DNA of 64,000 bases from Taudactylus pleione (GCA_031769625.1 JAUIMM010000885.1:2995001-3059000); one strand, 5' to 3'. Positions 33,553 through 45,328 are shown, counted from the first letter of the stretch. Program-made: numbers and translations. The notes: a model not told the origin generated them from the letters alone.

Positions 33553-34053
33553 CAGTGTGGGGTCTTGTTCTGTTGCTACCTGGAGTTAAATGTATAAAGT
33601 GATCTTCTCTTTGTTAAATAACAACTTTCAATTAGTTTATAATCATTTGATTTAAATTCTACAACAAAAAGGCAAACATTTTACAGAGAAAGGAACCCAT
33701 AGCAACTGATACATTATAATTTATCAGCTCCTATCAGTATTGTGCAATTTCCGCAAATTTAAGTTTCTTTTGCTGGAATTTTTTTGGCACCCATATCTCA
33801 GTCAATTTGATTTATTCATCTGGACTCGAGCATGGATATCCTTAAAACCTGGACTTAAATGGCGGAGTTTGGGAAACTCTGTTATATTGTTTTTACTGTG
33901 GAGCATATTTTAATTGGGGGTTCCTTCCCTTTTGAATACAAAATGATATTGTTATATGGTATTGCACTATAGTGCATTTATATGTTTATTGTAGGTTATG
34001 CTCCCGACTATAATCTTTGTCCCCTCTTATTTTTAGGGATATTATATATTACG
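33553..34053. other. AT-rich DNA with a MITE remnant
   Basis: 33800-33885 (GAGCATGGATATCCTTAAAACC through GGGAAACTCTG) is a fragment of the element at 42880-43463. No gene. Confidence 0.5.
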
Positions 34054-34760
34054 CAGGCCCGGCAACAGGGTACCCTCATCTCAGGCCCCGAGGTTCAGAG
34101 GGGCCCAGAGGGGCCGCGGCTGCTAAATTCCATTACAAGTGCATAAAGGGTGAGCCGTGCGTCCAGGCCGGCGCGGCGCTGCGCAACTGAACAAATAAAC
34201 AATGAAGCCGTCAGGGTAATGATAATCTCCCTGGCAACCCATCTCCTGCTGGAGTGCACTGCGCAGTGCGCATGTGCCATAGTAATGAACGAGGCTGCCG
34301 CGTCATAATAAGGTATGACGTTGCGCCCGCGCTGGCCCTTCTATTCTTGTCTGCCTCCCTCCTTGCCGCAGCGACCTCCTAGGAGGCAATACCAAGCAGA
34401 TAGCTCTGCTTCGATGACATTGACTGCAGACACCCTCCCCAACCCAGAGGCAGCCACAGCACTGTCAGAACAGTTTTATGGTAAGTGGATTTTTACTTTA
34501 TTTTATTCCGAATATATATTCGTGCTCCTGACGAAGGTGGTAATTGACCACCGAAACGGCTGTTGGGATGGCTACTATAAGTGAAGATGAGTACCATGTA
34601 GCAGTTATGATGAGTATACCTATTCTGCTTTTTTGATGGGATATTGAACGCCTCCCTTGCATTGTGGATTTTCACTTTATGTGATCATGTTTATTACTAT
34701 GGATACCTATTGGATATAAGCATTTTTTATTTTTCTATTTTGTATGTGGTGACTCTTTTT

Positions 34761-34802
<42 letters not shown>

Positions 34803-35457
34803 GTATGTGTATATATACATATTAGGGGTGTGCACCGGCCACTTTTCGTGTTTTGTGTTTTGGTTTTGGATCTGGATCTTTCTTCGTGTTTTGGATCTGG
34901 ATTGGTTTTGCCAAAACCACCCTTCCGTGTTTTGGGTTCTGGGTTTTGTGTTTTGGATCTGTATTTTTTTTTAAAAAAGCATAAAAACAGCTAAAATCAC
35001 AGAATTTGTTGGTTTCTCTGCTCCTATGCTATTATTAACCTCAATAACCTTAATTTCCACTCATTTCCAGTCTATTCTGAACACCTCACACCTCACAATA
35101 GTGTTTTCATGTCCAAAAGGTTGCACCGAGGTAGCTGGATGACTATGCTAAGCGACACGAGTGGGCGGCACAAACACGTGACCCATCTAGGAGTGACACT
35201 GCAGTGGCAGACAGGATGGCAGTTAGAAAAACTAGGCCCCAAACTGTACATAATGCAAAGAAAAAAAAGAAGTGCAAGATGGAATTGTCCTTGGGCCCTC
35301 CCACCCACCCTTATGTTGTATAAACAGGACATGCACACTTTAACAAATCAATCATTTCAGCGCCAGGGTCTGCCACACAACTGTGGCTGAAATGATTGGT
35401 TCGTTTGGGCCCCCACAAAACAAGCTGGCAATTAATGTGTCCCTGCACAAACTGGCT

Positions 35458-38400
35458 CTACGGAGGCAAGATGTCATCCTCATCCTCCTCATCCACCGAT
35501 TCCTCACCCTCTTCAGTGTGTACATCCTCATCCTCACAAAGTATTAACTCGTCCCCACTTGAATCCACCACCACAGGTCCCTCTGTACCTTTTGGAGGCT
35601 AGTCTCCCTGGAAGAGCTGATAATTCATTTTGATGAACATCATCTTCTCCACATTCTGTGGAAGCAACCTCCTACGCCTTTCGCTGACAAGGTTCCCGGC
35701 TGCACTAAACACTCTTTCGGAGTACACACTGGAGGGGGGGCAACTCAGGTAAAATAGAGCCAGCTTGTACAGGGGCCTCCAAATTGCCTCTTTTTCCTGC
35801 CAGTACAGGTATGGACTGTCTGACATGCCTACTTGGATGCTATCACCGATGTAATCCTCCACCATTCTGTCAATGGTGACAGTATCATATGCAGTGACAG
35901 TAGACATGTCAGAAATTGTTGCCAGGTCCTTCAGTCCGGACCAGATGTCCAAACTTGGTCCTGCCTGCCCTGCATCACCGCCAGCGGGTTGCTTAGGATA
36001 CCTAAGTTTTTTCCTGGCAGCCCCAGTTGCGGGAGAAAATGAAGAAGGAGCCGTTGACGTGTCACGTTCCGCTTCAGCTGACAGTGTGTTCACCAGCAGG
36101 TCTTTGCACCTCTGCAGGCTTGTGTCGGCCGGAAAGAGAGACACCACATAGGCTTTAAACCTAGGATCAAGCACGGTGGCCAAAATGTAGTGGTCTGATT
36201 TCAACAGATTGACCACCCTGGAATCCTGGCAAAGCGAATGAAGGGCTTCATCCACAAGTCCCACATGCCGAGCGGAATCGCTCCGTCTTAGCTCCTCCTT
36301 CACTTTCTCCAGCTGCTTCTGCAAAAGCCTGATGAGGGGAATGACCTGACTCAAGCTGGCTGTGTCTGAACTGACTTCACGTGTGGCAAGTTCGAAGGGC
36401 TGGAGAACCTTGCACAACACGGAAATCATTCTCCACTGCGCTTGAGTCAGGTGCATACCCCCTCCTTTGCCTATGTCATAGGTGGATGTATAGGCTTGTA
36501 TGGCCTTTTGCTGCTCCTCCATCCTCTGAAGCATATAGAGGGTTGAGTTCCACCGCGTCACAACCTCTTGCTTCAGGTGATGGCGGGGCAGGTTCAAGAG
36601 TGTTTGCTGGCGCTCCAGTCTTCGGCACACAGTCGCTGAATGGCGAAAGTGGCCAGAAATTTTTCGGGCCACCCAAAGCGTCTCCTGCACGCCCCTGTCG
36701 CTTTTCAGAAAATTCTGCACCACCAAGTTTATTGTGTGAGCAAAACATGGGACGTGCTGGAATTTGCCCAGATGTAATGCCCGCACAATATTGGTGGCGT
36801 TGTCAGATATCACAAATCCCCAGGAGAGTCTAAGTGGGGTAAGCCACTGGGCGATGATTTCCCTCAGTTTCTCTAAGAGGTTGTCGGCGGTGTGCCTCTT
36901 ACTGAAACCGGTGATACACAGCGTAGCCTGCCTTGTAACGAGCTGGCGTTTCTGAGATGCTGCTACTGGTGACGCTGCTGCTGTTGCTGCGTAAGATGAT
37001 ACATCTACCCAGTGGGCTGTCACAGTCATATAGTCCTTAGTCTGCCCTGTTCCACTTGTCCACATGTCCGTGGTTAAGTGGACATTGTGTACAACGGCAT
37101 TTTTCAGGACACTGAGGACACTTTTTCTGACGTTTCTGTACAGTCTCGGTATCGCCTGCCTAGTGAAGTGGAATCTAGACGGGATTTGGAACCGGGGACA
37201 CACTACCTCCATCAATTGTCTAAATCCCACTGCACTAATGGCGGATACCGGACGCACGTCTAACACCAACATAGCAGTCAAGGCCTCAGTTATACGTTTT
37301 GCTTCAGGATGACTGCTGTCGTACTTCATCCTCCTCGCTAAGGACTGTTGGAGGGTCAATTGTTTAGTAAAAGTAGTGGTGTTCCTACTTCCTCTCTGGG
37401 ATGATGAACGACTCCCAGCAGCAGCAACAGCAGCAGCGGCAGCAGTAGGCGTAGCAATGCAGGATCCTCCAGAGGAATCCCGGATAGGAGAGTCAGTCAT
37501 GCCAGTGACATGGCCTGCAGGACTACTTCCGATCCTGACTAAGGAGGAAATTGACGAGGAGGGAGTTGACGGTGTGGTTTGCAGGCGCTTGGATACAACA
37601 GGACAACGGGATTTAGGTGTCCCTGGACTGCTTACGGTCTAAGCCAAAGTTTCTGAACTTGACAGTAACTTTTTATGAACGCGCTGCAGGTGCCGTATAA
37701 GGGAGGATGTTCCTAGGTGGTTGACGTCCCTACCCCTACTTATTTCACCTTTACCTATTGTACATATGGCAAGACAGTTGTTGTCCGGATTTGGATAGAA
37801 ATATTGCCAGACCAAAGAGGTGGAATGTTTGGTCTTCTGCCCAGGCATGACCGTGATGGGCTTTTTCATCCCACGGACAACAACTGTCTCCCCCGGAGCC
37901 CGATTTAAACAAACCACATCACCATCAGAATCCTCCTCGCCAACTTCCTCCTCAGCGCCAGCTACACCAGTATCCTCATCCTGTTGTACTTCAACAGTGA
38001 CATCTTCAATTTGCATATCAGCAAGTGGACTATGGGTGCTCCTTTCAGCACTTGCAGGGGGCGTGCAAATGGTGGAAAGAGCCACCTCTTCCCGTCCAGT
38101 GCTGGGAAGGTCAGGCATCGCAACCACCACCACACTTGGACTCTCCTTGGGGATTTGTGATATCTTCTTAGAAAGCACAGTTCTTCGCTGTGCTTTTGCC
38201 AGCTTAACTCTTTTGATTTTTTTAGTGGGAGGAGGGCTTCCATCGTCATGTGAAGCTGAACCACTAGTCATGAACATACTAGGGATCGACCTTAGCCGTT
38301 CCTTGCCACTCCGTGTCGTAAATGGCATATTGGCAAGTTTACGTTTCTCTTCAGCTGATTTAAATGTCTTTTTCAAGGTAATTTTCCTGAACTTTGCCAT

Positions 38401-38571
38401 TTGGGATTGTATGTGCCCTCTACTATGACATTGGGTATCGGCCTTGGCAGACGACGTTGATGGCATGTTATTGTCTATGTCATGACTAGTGGCAGCAGCT
38501 TCAGCACTAGGAGGAAGTGGTTCTTGATCTTTCTCTATTTTATTTTTATCGGAGAAAGTTTGGTCCTCCAT
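35458..38571 (-). pseudogene. hAT (BED-finger) transposase, copy 1, two nonsense codons
   Basis: One frame of 1,038 codons from ATG at 38571 to a TAG at 35458, broken only by TAG at 37639-37641 (AAG in copy 2) and TAG at 35599-35601 (CAG in copy 2). Residues 1-240 are low-complexity, with a basic patch PPPTKKIKRVKLAKAQRR and an acidic run. A BED-type zinc finger follows: CTIG at 270-273, where copy 2 has CTIC, then HLQRVH with ligands H294 and H299. The core shows the hAT landmarks TTDMWTS (D502), VISDNATN (D590), CFAHTINL (CxxH), VTRWNSTL, and SVYSERVFSAAG (E952) within the C-terminal dimerisation region. An acidic tail of ~46 residues lies beyond the second stop. A transposase catalyses excision and insertion in the nucleus. 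The 633-codon frame 37500-35599 keeps the whole catalytic core, so a finger-less protein could in principle be made; whether it is expressed is unknown. Confidence 0.93.
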
Positions 38572-38584
38572 TTATTTTATATCG

Positions 38585-40855
38585 ATTTGATATATACGTG
38601 CGGCTAAACACAGAAAATATTTTTTTTTTTGGTTTGGACTGGAGTGTACTTTCAGGGGTTACAGCACCCTTTAACGGTCAAGCAAGCTGGCCCTTTACTT
38701 ATGACACAGGCACACTCTTGGCACTACTTTGCTGATGCACGTGCGGCTACTGCGCACACAATTCACAAACACAGAAAATAATTTTTTTTTTGGTTTGGAC
38801 TGGAGTGTACTTTTGGGGGTTACAGCACCCTTAACGGTCAAGCCAGACGGCCCTTACTTATGACACAGGCGCACGCTTGGCACTACTTTGTTGATACACG
38901 TGCGGCTACTGCGCACACAATTCACAAACACAGAAAATAATTTTTTTTTTGGTTTGGACTGGAGTGTACTCGCGGGGGTTACAGCACCCTTAACGGTCAA
39001 GCCAGCCGGCCCTTTACTTATGACACAGGCGCACGCTTGGCACTACTTTGTTGATGCACGTGCGGCTACTGCGCACACAATTCACAAACACAGAAAATAT
39101 TTTTTTTTTGGTTTGGACTGGAGTGTACTTTCGGGGGTTACATCACCCTTTAACGGTCAAGCCAGCCGGCCCATTACTTATGACACAGGCACACGCTTGG
39201 CACTACTTTGTTGATGCATGTGCGGCTACTGCGCACACAATTCACAAACACAGAAAATAATTTTTTTTTTGGTTTGGACTGGAGTGTACTTTGGGGGTTA
39301 CAGCACCCTTTAACGGTCAAGCCAGCCGGCCCTTTACTTATGACACAGGCGCACGCTTGGCACTACTTTGTTGATGCACGTGCGGCTACTGCGCACACAA
39401 TTCACAAACACAGAAAATAATTTTTTTTTGGTTTGGACTGGAGTGTACTTTCGGGGGTTACAGCACCCTTAATGGTCAAGCCAGCCGGCCCTTTACTTAT
39501 GACACAGGCGCACGCTTGGCACTACTTTGTTGATGCACGTGCGGCTACTGCGCACACAATTCACAAACACAGAAAATAATTTTTTTTTTGGTTTGGACTG
39601 GAGTGTACTTTCGGGGGTTACAGCACCCTTAACGGTCAAGCCAGCCGGCCCTTTACTTATGACACAGGCGCACGCTTGGCACTACTTTGTTGATGCACGT
39701 GCGGCTACTGCGCACACAATTCACAAACACAGAAAAAAAATATTTTTGGTTTGGACTGGAGTGTACTTTCGGGGGTTACAGCACCCTTAACGGTCAAGCC
39801 AGCCGGCCCTTTACTTATGACACAGGCGCACGCTTGGCACTACTTTGTTGATGCACGTGCGGCTACTGCGCACACAATTCACAAACACAGAAAATAATTT
39901 TTTTTTTGGTTTGGACTGGAGTGTACTTTCGGGGGTTACAGCACCCTTAACGGTCAAGCCAGCCGGCCCTTTACTTATGACACAGGCGCACGCTTGGCAC
40001 TACTTTGTTGATGCACGTGCGGCTACTGCGCACACAATTCACAAACACAGAAAATAATTTTTTTTGGTTTGGACTGGAGTGTACTTTCGGGGGTTACAGC
40101 ACCCTTTAACGGTCAAGCCAGCCGGCCCTTTACTTATGACACAGGCGCACGCTTGGCACTACTTTGTTGATGCACGTGCGGCTACTGCGCACACAATTCA
40201 CAAACACAGAAAATAATTTTTTTTTTGGTTTGGACTGGAGTGTACGTTGGGGTTACAGCACCCTTTAACGGTCAAGCCAGCCGGCCCTTTACTTATGACA
40301 CAGGCGCACGCTTGGCACTACTTTGTTGATGCATGTGCGGCTACTGCGCACACAATTCACAAACACAGAAAATAATTTTTTTTTTGTTTTGGACTGGAGT
40401 GTACTTTCGGGGGTTACAGCACCCTTAACGGTCAAGCCAGCCGGCCCTTTGCTTATGACACAGGCGCACGCTTGGCACTACTTTGTTGATGCACGTGCGG
40501 CTACTGCGCACACAATTCACAAACACAGAAAATAATATTTTTTTTGGTTTGGACTGGAGTGTACTTTCGGGGGTTACAGCACCCTTAACGGTCAAGCCAG
40601 CCGGCCCTTTACTTATGACACAGGCGCACGCTTGGCACTACTTTGTTGATGCACGTGCGGCTACTGCGCACACAATTCACAAACACAGAAAATATTTTTT
40701 TTTTGGTTTGGACTGGAGTGTTCTTTCGGGGGTTACAGCACCCTTTAACGGTCAAGCCAGCCGGCCCTTTACTTATGACACAGGCGCACGCTTGGCACTA
40801 CTTTGTTGATGCACGTGCGGCTACTGCGCACACAATTCACAAACACAGAAAATAT
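38585..40855. repeat. ~159-bp minisatellite in the leader of hAT copy 1
   Basis: About 14 units, each with a T run, GGTTTGGACTGGAGTGTACT, GGGGGTTACAGCACCC, AACGGTCAAGCCAGCCGGCC, CACAGGCGCACGCTTGGCAC and TGCGGCTACTGCGCACACAA. Units begin near 38631, 38791, 38951 and so on to 40704. They are close to identical, differing mainly in T-run length and single bases. Plus-strand frames of 70-128 codons here are repeats of one another and antisense to the gene, not proteins. The array lies between the upstream terminus and the transposase ATG. Confidence 0.95.
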
Positions 40856-41424
40856 ATTATTTTTTTAGCACTTGGGGGGAGCACCCCTGATGGACAGAGC
40901 ACCCCCTGGACAACACTACAGCACTCCTTTAGGACTGGGACACTGCACAGGACTTTGGAGTGGACACAGCCCCTATGGAGAACTGACTGCACAACACAGT
41001 CCAGCCAGCCCCTATGGACTTTGAAGTAGTGGACAACAGCAGCACTACACTACACTACACTACACAGCCCTAACTCCCACCCTCCCTCTTCACTGTCCAC
41101 AGCCGAGTGAGAAAATGGCGCCGACGCGGGTACCTTATATAGGATCCAAAACCCGCGAGACTCGGAAGGCGGGATGATGACGTTTTGCCTCGATTTCAGA
41201 TCCGAGTGAGGCGGGAAAAGTCGAGCCTGACTCGGATCAGACTCGGATCGGGGGGGCTCGGGGGGGTTCGGATTTCAGAAATCCGAACCCGCTCACCCCA
41301 AATACATATATATATGTACGTCAGGTCAAGGGGGATGGTGTCTGGTAGGGGTTGTTTCATGGGGGGCCTCAGAGACATCAGTGTGCCGGGCCCCAAGATT
41401 TCTGTTGCTGGCCCTGATATTATG

Positions 41425-42199
41425 GCTAAGTAAGTTCAGCTCCCTTGGTTTCTAGTATTAGCTGTGAATTAGAAACACACAGATAGACACACCTGGGGGG
41501 AATCAGCTATCTGTTAAGTAACTAGTTAGTGCTTGGTTGGAGGTGTTTTGAAGAGACTTTAAAGTGAAGTGGCAGGTATAAAGAGAAGATGAAGGACCCA
41601 GCCCCTCCCCCTGTCCACCCTCCTGCTTGCTACCTCCCGACCAACACTGCTGTCTGTACCCTGACCCCCCTGACTCCCGCCATCACTGGAGTCTGTGCCC
41701 CCATGTCAGACCTGCAGCCCCGCCTTGTCAGTCCCCTGCTGCCGCTGCTATGCCCTCTCTCTTGCCCCCGGCTCACAGGAGGATTGCTCGGGGAGCCAGG
41801 AGGGAGCAGTTTCCGGTAAGAGGACACAGCAGGGAGGGATCTTTTCAGCTCTCTCTGCTGCATCGGATTCTGTACGCCATCTCAAAATTGCATACAGTAT
41901 CATTGTCAAGTTCCCAAAAAAATGCTTTTTCAAAACTTGATGAATTACATAATTTCCACATTCCCATACTTTAGTATGGGGACTGTAGAAATTATCAGGG
42001 GGAAATTGTAACCATCAGTGATATCTCCAGCATTACATGAATGATGGATGACCGTGACACTTAATTTATACAAAAATAGGTGAAAATCTTGTGATGATGA
42101 ATAGACCCCAGTGTCACAGGAATTTTAATTTTTTTTACTGTTTTGAGCTGAGCAAGCATGCTACAGTATCTGTTTTGCCATGAATACACAGAGGACTTG
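41425..42199. other. GC-rich block, possible exon-like or repeat sequence
   Basis: 41575-41830 is C-rich and CpG-containing. GGTATAAAGAG at 41574-41584 precedes ATGAAGG (41589), and a 76-codon frame reaches a splice-donor-like TTTCCGGTAAGAGG at about 41809-41822. No domain is recognisable in the proline-rich translation. It could be a first exon, an LTR/LINE promoter, or chance. The rest is AT-rich. Confidence 0.3.
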
Positions 42200-42834
42200 G
42201 GGCTTGATTCACTACGGATCTCAATATTGCGTACGCACGCAGTTAAACTGCAATGGAAACAGAAGACCAGCGCTGGTCCATTTCCATTTTGTATGTAGGT
42301 GGGGTATCCTACCTTGTTCCAGCAGCCCCTTGTGGGAAGTGACAGTAGCAGAGCGCTTTTCTTCCTTTCTTTTTTCTTAAACTGCGATAGCAAGCTAATC
42401 CGATGCAATCACAATGCAAACTCAACATTACATGAGGACGCCCATGTTACCTTACACACATCCGTAATACTTAGCAGAACAGCAAAACCATTGGTGCAAT
42501 CGAGTACCATCGCAGCTCACACACAGTTGCACAAGCCCTGACCTTAGTCAGAAATTGCTAACTTCCACGCACGCTATGAGACCTCACACTGTGAAGGCTA
42601 TCGCAGTGGATAATTTATGCACGCTCCTGTAACTGTGTTGAAACGCACTGGCATGCCTGTGTTTGCCTGACCACCCCTCGTCACCACCCACAAACAGCAC
42701 TTCCTGTCAATTACTCTGCGATGGGTCTGCGTAGCCTCTGCGATCGCAGTCCCGGTCGCAGTGGCATGTGCAGAATGCAACAATCGGCCGATTGTGTGCT
42801 TAATTGCAGTTGCGATTGGAAATGAATCAGTCCC
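42200..42834. mobile_element. GGGCCTGATTCAG-type MITE, TSD TTG
   Basis: Starts GGGCTTGATTCACTACGG and ends GAAATGAATCAGTCCC, with TTG on both sides (42197-42199, 42835-42837). Interior motifs CACCACCCACAAACAG, CCTGTCAATTACTC and GCGATCGCAGTCC recall 1906-2450 and 57940-58523. 635 bp. Confidence 0.82.
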
Positions 42835-42879
42835 TTGGTTCAGCATATCAATGGACCTTTTTATCACAATACAGTATAT

Positions 42880-43463
42880 CAGTGTTTTCCATAGTTGGTC
42901 CTCAAGGCACATTAACAGTCCAGGTTTTAAGGATACCCATGCTTGAGCACAGATGATGAAATCAAAATACAGTAATACCTCTTTTCCACCAAAAACCCAG
43001 CTCCAACCTGGGTTTTCAGACATGGTTCCAAACCAGGTCAGACCCCATTTACACTGCACCTTCGATCTGGGTTATTCTCAGGTCAGCCCCATTCACACTG
43101 AACCTCGGTCTGCCCTGCTAAACTTGTGAGGTCATAAAAAGTGGGAGGTGACTGCTCCACAACCACCAATCAGATTATTTTAGGCATGACCCAGGTCGGA
43201 ACACTGGTTGCGCCGTTTACACTGCACTATTACCCAGGGTCATCCTGGGTTCAACCCTGGTAGCTACCTGGGTTGGATTGCTGGGTCACTTGACCTGGGT
43301 TATCTTTCAGGGACCCTTTTACACTGAGCTGCGACCTGGGTAGACCCAGGTTTTTGCTCTGGTGTAAAAAGTGGAATTAGTATTTATTAATTCATCTTGG
43401 CTCAAGTATGCAAGTAGGGCTATCTTTAAAACCTGGACTGTAAGTGTGCCTTGGGAAACACTG
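42880..43463. mobile_element. hAT-like MITE, interrupted
   Basis: Left CAGTGTTTTCCATAGTTGG..CTCAAGGCAC, right GTGCCTTGGGAAACACTG. The inner arms GTCCAGGTTTTAAGGATA and TATCTTTAAAACCTGGAC pair. Split by the element 42973-43379. Flanking 8-mers CAGTATAT and ATGTATAT agree at only 6 of 8. Confidence 0.7.
42973..43379. mobile_element. MITE nested in 42880-43463
   Basis: Ends TAATACCTCTTTTCCACC and GGTGTAAAAAGTGGAATTA are inverted. The interior repeats ACCTGGGT, GACCCAGG and TTTACACTG words in both orientations. Non-coding, about 407 bp. Confidence 0.75.
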
Positions 43464-43471
43464 ATGTATAT

Positions 43472-44371
43472 AAAAACCCACTACAATGGTATCTACAGAG
43501 AAAACTAGCATACTAAAATGAAATATGGTGAATAAAGTTTGTTTCTGTGCTTCACTAATGCACCAGTAGTTGTTTGGCCCTTTAAATGACATTCATCAGG
43601 GTTCCTGCTGAATTATAATATCTTCATTACTGAGTATCACCATGTTTTGCTGGAAAGACAGCAGGTCGTTTTGCATGACTGAGAAGTCTAGTAACAGTGC
43701 TAAAAGCAATTTAAGTTTTCCTAAAATAAAATATGCAGTCACTTTCAAAGAACAATACATAAGCATGAGAGATGCATTCATCCTGGTGTGTGATGCAAAG
43801 CACAAATTGTGGCGGAACCCAGCAGGCAAAATTAATCATTTAACAGCAAAAAAATAATCTAATTTTACTTACAAATTCTGACCACAGTATGGTTTATTAA
43901 CCTCAAGAGAAATCCTTAAATACCTTCAAGCCTTTTCCGAGTTACTCTGAAGTAATTAAATTATAATACACATTACAATATACTGTAGTTCCTAATGGTC
44001 CGCAGCAATTCTAATTGATAAATCAACCTGTAATTGATATAATATAACAAATCTGCTGTCGGGTCACAATGAGTCTCATAATTATTGATACTTTATCACA
44101 TGAGAAAGTGTATTTTTCCTGTGTGATAAGCCGAGTGTGAGCGTTGGGGGAGAGTGGGTGGTGACTGATGGAACGTCTTCACAAATGATAAACATGCTAC
44201 TAATTTGATACTTGTGACTTCCCAGCTCTTAACCAAACCTGAAAACATGTCCCCCCCAATCCATTCCCCCATATCCATTAAAAACAGGATTATTGATATA
44301 TAATGCCATTGGTAACACTATTTACAGTAGATACAGTAATTATTAGACCATGATCATTCATGTTATTGTCT
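43472..44371. other. Repeat-poor AT-rich DNA, no gene seen
   Basis: 43860-44110 is rich in homeodomain-type words (GTAATTAAATTATAAT, CTAATTGATAAATCAACC, TGTAATTGATAT). No frame is supported. Confidence 0.45.
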
Positions 44372-44599
44372 GTTTATATTAGAGATGAGTGGGTCCTGTT
44401 CTTTGAGAACTGGACCCACCTAAACATTGCAGATACGAACCAGATCCAAATCAGACTTGGGTCTTCCCCCCTGATTCGGATCTGAAACGAGGCAAAACGC
44501 CATCCATTCTGCGTCAGATTCTCGCAGGTTTTGGATTGCATGTAAGTCCCACCCCACGGTAATCGGTACCATTTGCCTCACTCCGACTGAGCTGTAGGG

Positions 44600-44875
44600 G
44601 TTGTGCTATCCAGGGGCTGTGCTGTAATCCAGGGGCTTTGCAGTCTGTCCAGGGGCTGTGCTGTCTGTCCAGGGGCTGTGCTGTCATCCAGGGGCTGTGC
44701 TGTCATCCAGGGGCTGTGCTGTCTGTCCAGGGGCTGTGCTGTCTGTCCAGGGGCTGTGCTGTCATCCAGGGGCTGTGCTGTCTGTCCAGGGGCTTTGCTG
44801 TCATCCAGGGGCTGTGCTGTCATCCAGGGGCTGTGCTTTATCTGTCCAAGGGCTGTGCTCTGCTCCCTCCAGAGG
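44600..44875 (+). repeat. ~20-bp minisatellite in the leader of the deleted hAT
   Basis: About 13 units of CCAGGGGCTGTGCTGT followed by either CTGT or CAT, mixed in irregular order. It produces overlapping frames in all plus phases and on the minus strand, none of them credible as genes. Confidence 0.92.
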
Positions 44876-44959
44876 CTGTGCAGTGCTCTGTCCATACACT
44901 CCAGTGGCTGCTCCTGTGCTCTCTGCTGTGCTGTGTCCATCCGCTCCTGTGCTGCCGAT

Positions 44960-45328
44960 GTTCCTGTCCGGTATCTATCCGCTCCAGTGTTGCCGAAGCA
45001 CCTGTAACTTGTCCATCTGCTCCGGTGCTGCTGACACACCTTTACGTTGTCCATCTGCTATAGTGCTGCCGACACACCTGTCCGGTGTCCATCTACTAGA
45101 GTGCTGCTGACACACCTGTCTGGTGTCCATCTGTTCCAGTGCTGCCAACGCACCTATCCGGTATCCATCTGTTCCAGTGCTGCCAACACACCTATCCGGT
45201 ATCCATCTGTTCCAGTGCTGCCAACGCACCTATCCGGTATCCATCTGCTCCAGTGCTGCCAACGCACCTATCCGGTATCCATCTGCTCCAGTGCTGCCAA
45301 TGCACCTATCCGGTATCCATCTGCAAGT
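44960..45328 (+). repeat. 38-bp minisatellite in the leader of the deleted hAT
   Basis: Units CTGTTCCAGTGCTGCCAACG followed by CACCTATCCGGTATCCAT start at 45131, 45169, 45207 and onward, period exactly 38. More divergent units (GACACACCTGTCCGGTGTCC) extend left to about 44960. Confidence 0.92.

Larger units (their letters stand above)
34823..41301 (-). mobile_element. hAT transposon copy 1, near-intact, TSD ATACATAT
   Basis: 6,479 bp. Left terminus TAGGGGTGTGCACCGG, right terminus ending GCTCACCCCAA (inverse TTGGGGTGAGC). The 8-bp duplication ATACATAT is exact at 34815-34822 and 41302-41309. The coding strand is minus, so the gene's upstream end is at 41301. In gene order it holds the upstream terminus with a palindrome (arms GGTTCGGATTTC, 41265-41289), a leader with a ~159-bp minisatellite (38585-40855), the transposase frame (38571-35458), and a 3' part with a hairpin (arms AATCATTTCAG, 35348-35400). 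The left subterminal region repeats TTTTGGTTTTGGATCTGGAT-like words. It shares almost all sequence with 49160-54289. Confidence 0.95.
34054..41416. mobile_element. hAT-type element interrupted by hAT copy 1
   Basis: Left end CAGGCCCGGCAACAG and right end CTGTTGCTGGCCCTG are inverted termini. Flanking 8-mers ATATTACG (34046-34053) and ATATTATG (41417-41424) agree at 7 of 8. Its own sequence is 34054-34822 and 41302-41416, about 0.88 kb, and includes a (TA)n at 34764-34801 and a GACGAAGGTGG..CCACCGAAACGG hairpin near 34530. hAT copy 1 inserted into the TA-rich stretch afterwards, so this element is older. Confidence 0.8.

Noticed and set aside
38888..41029. Repeated plus-strand frames starting MLMHVRLLRTQFTNTENN
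   Set aside because: One frame per unit of the 159-bp minisatellite, antisense to the transposase gene; the same occurs at 53229-53935.
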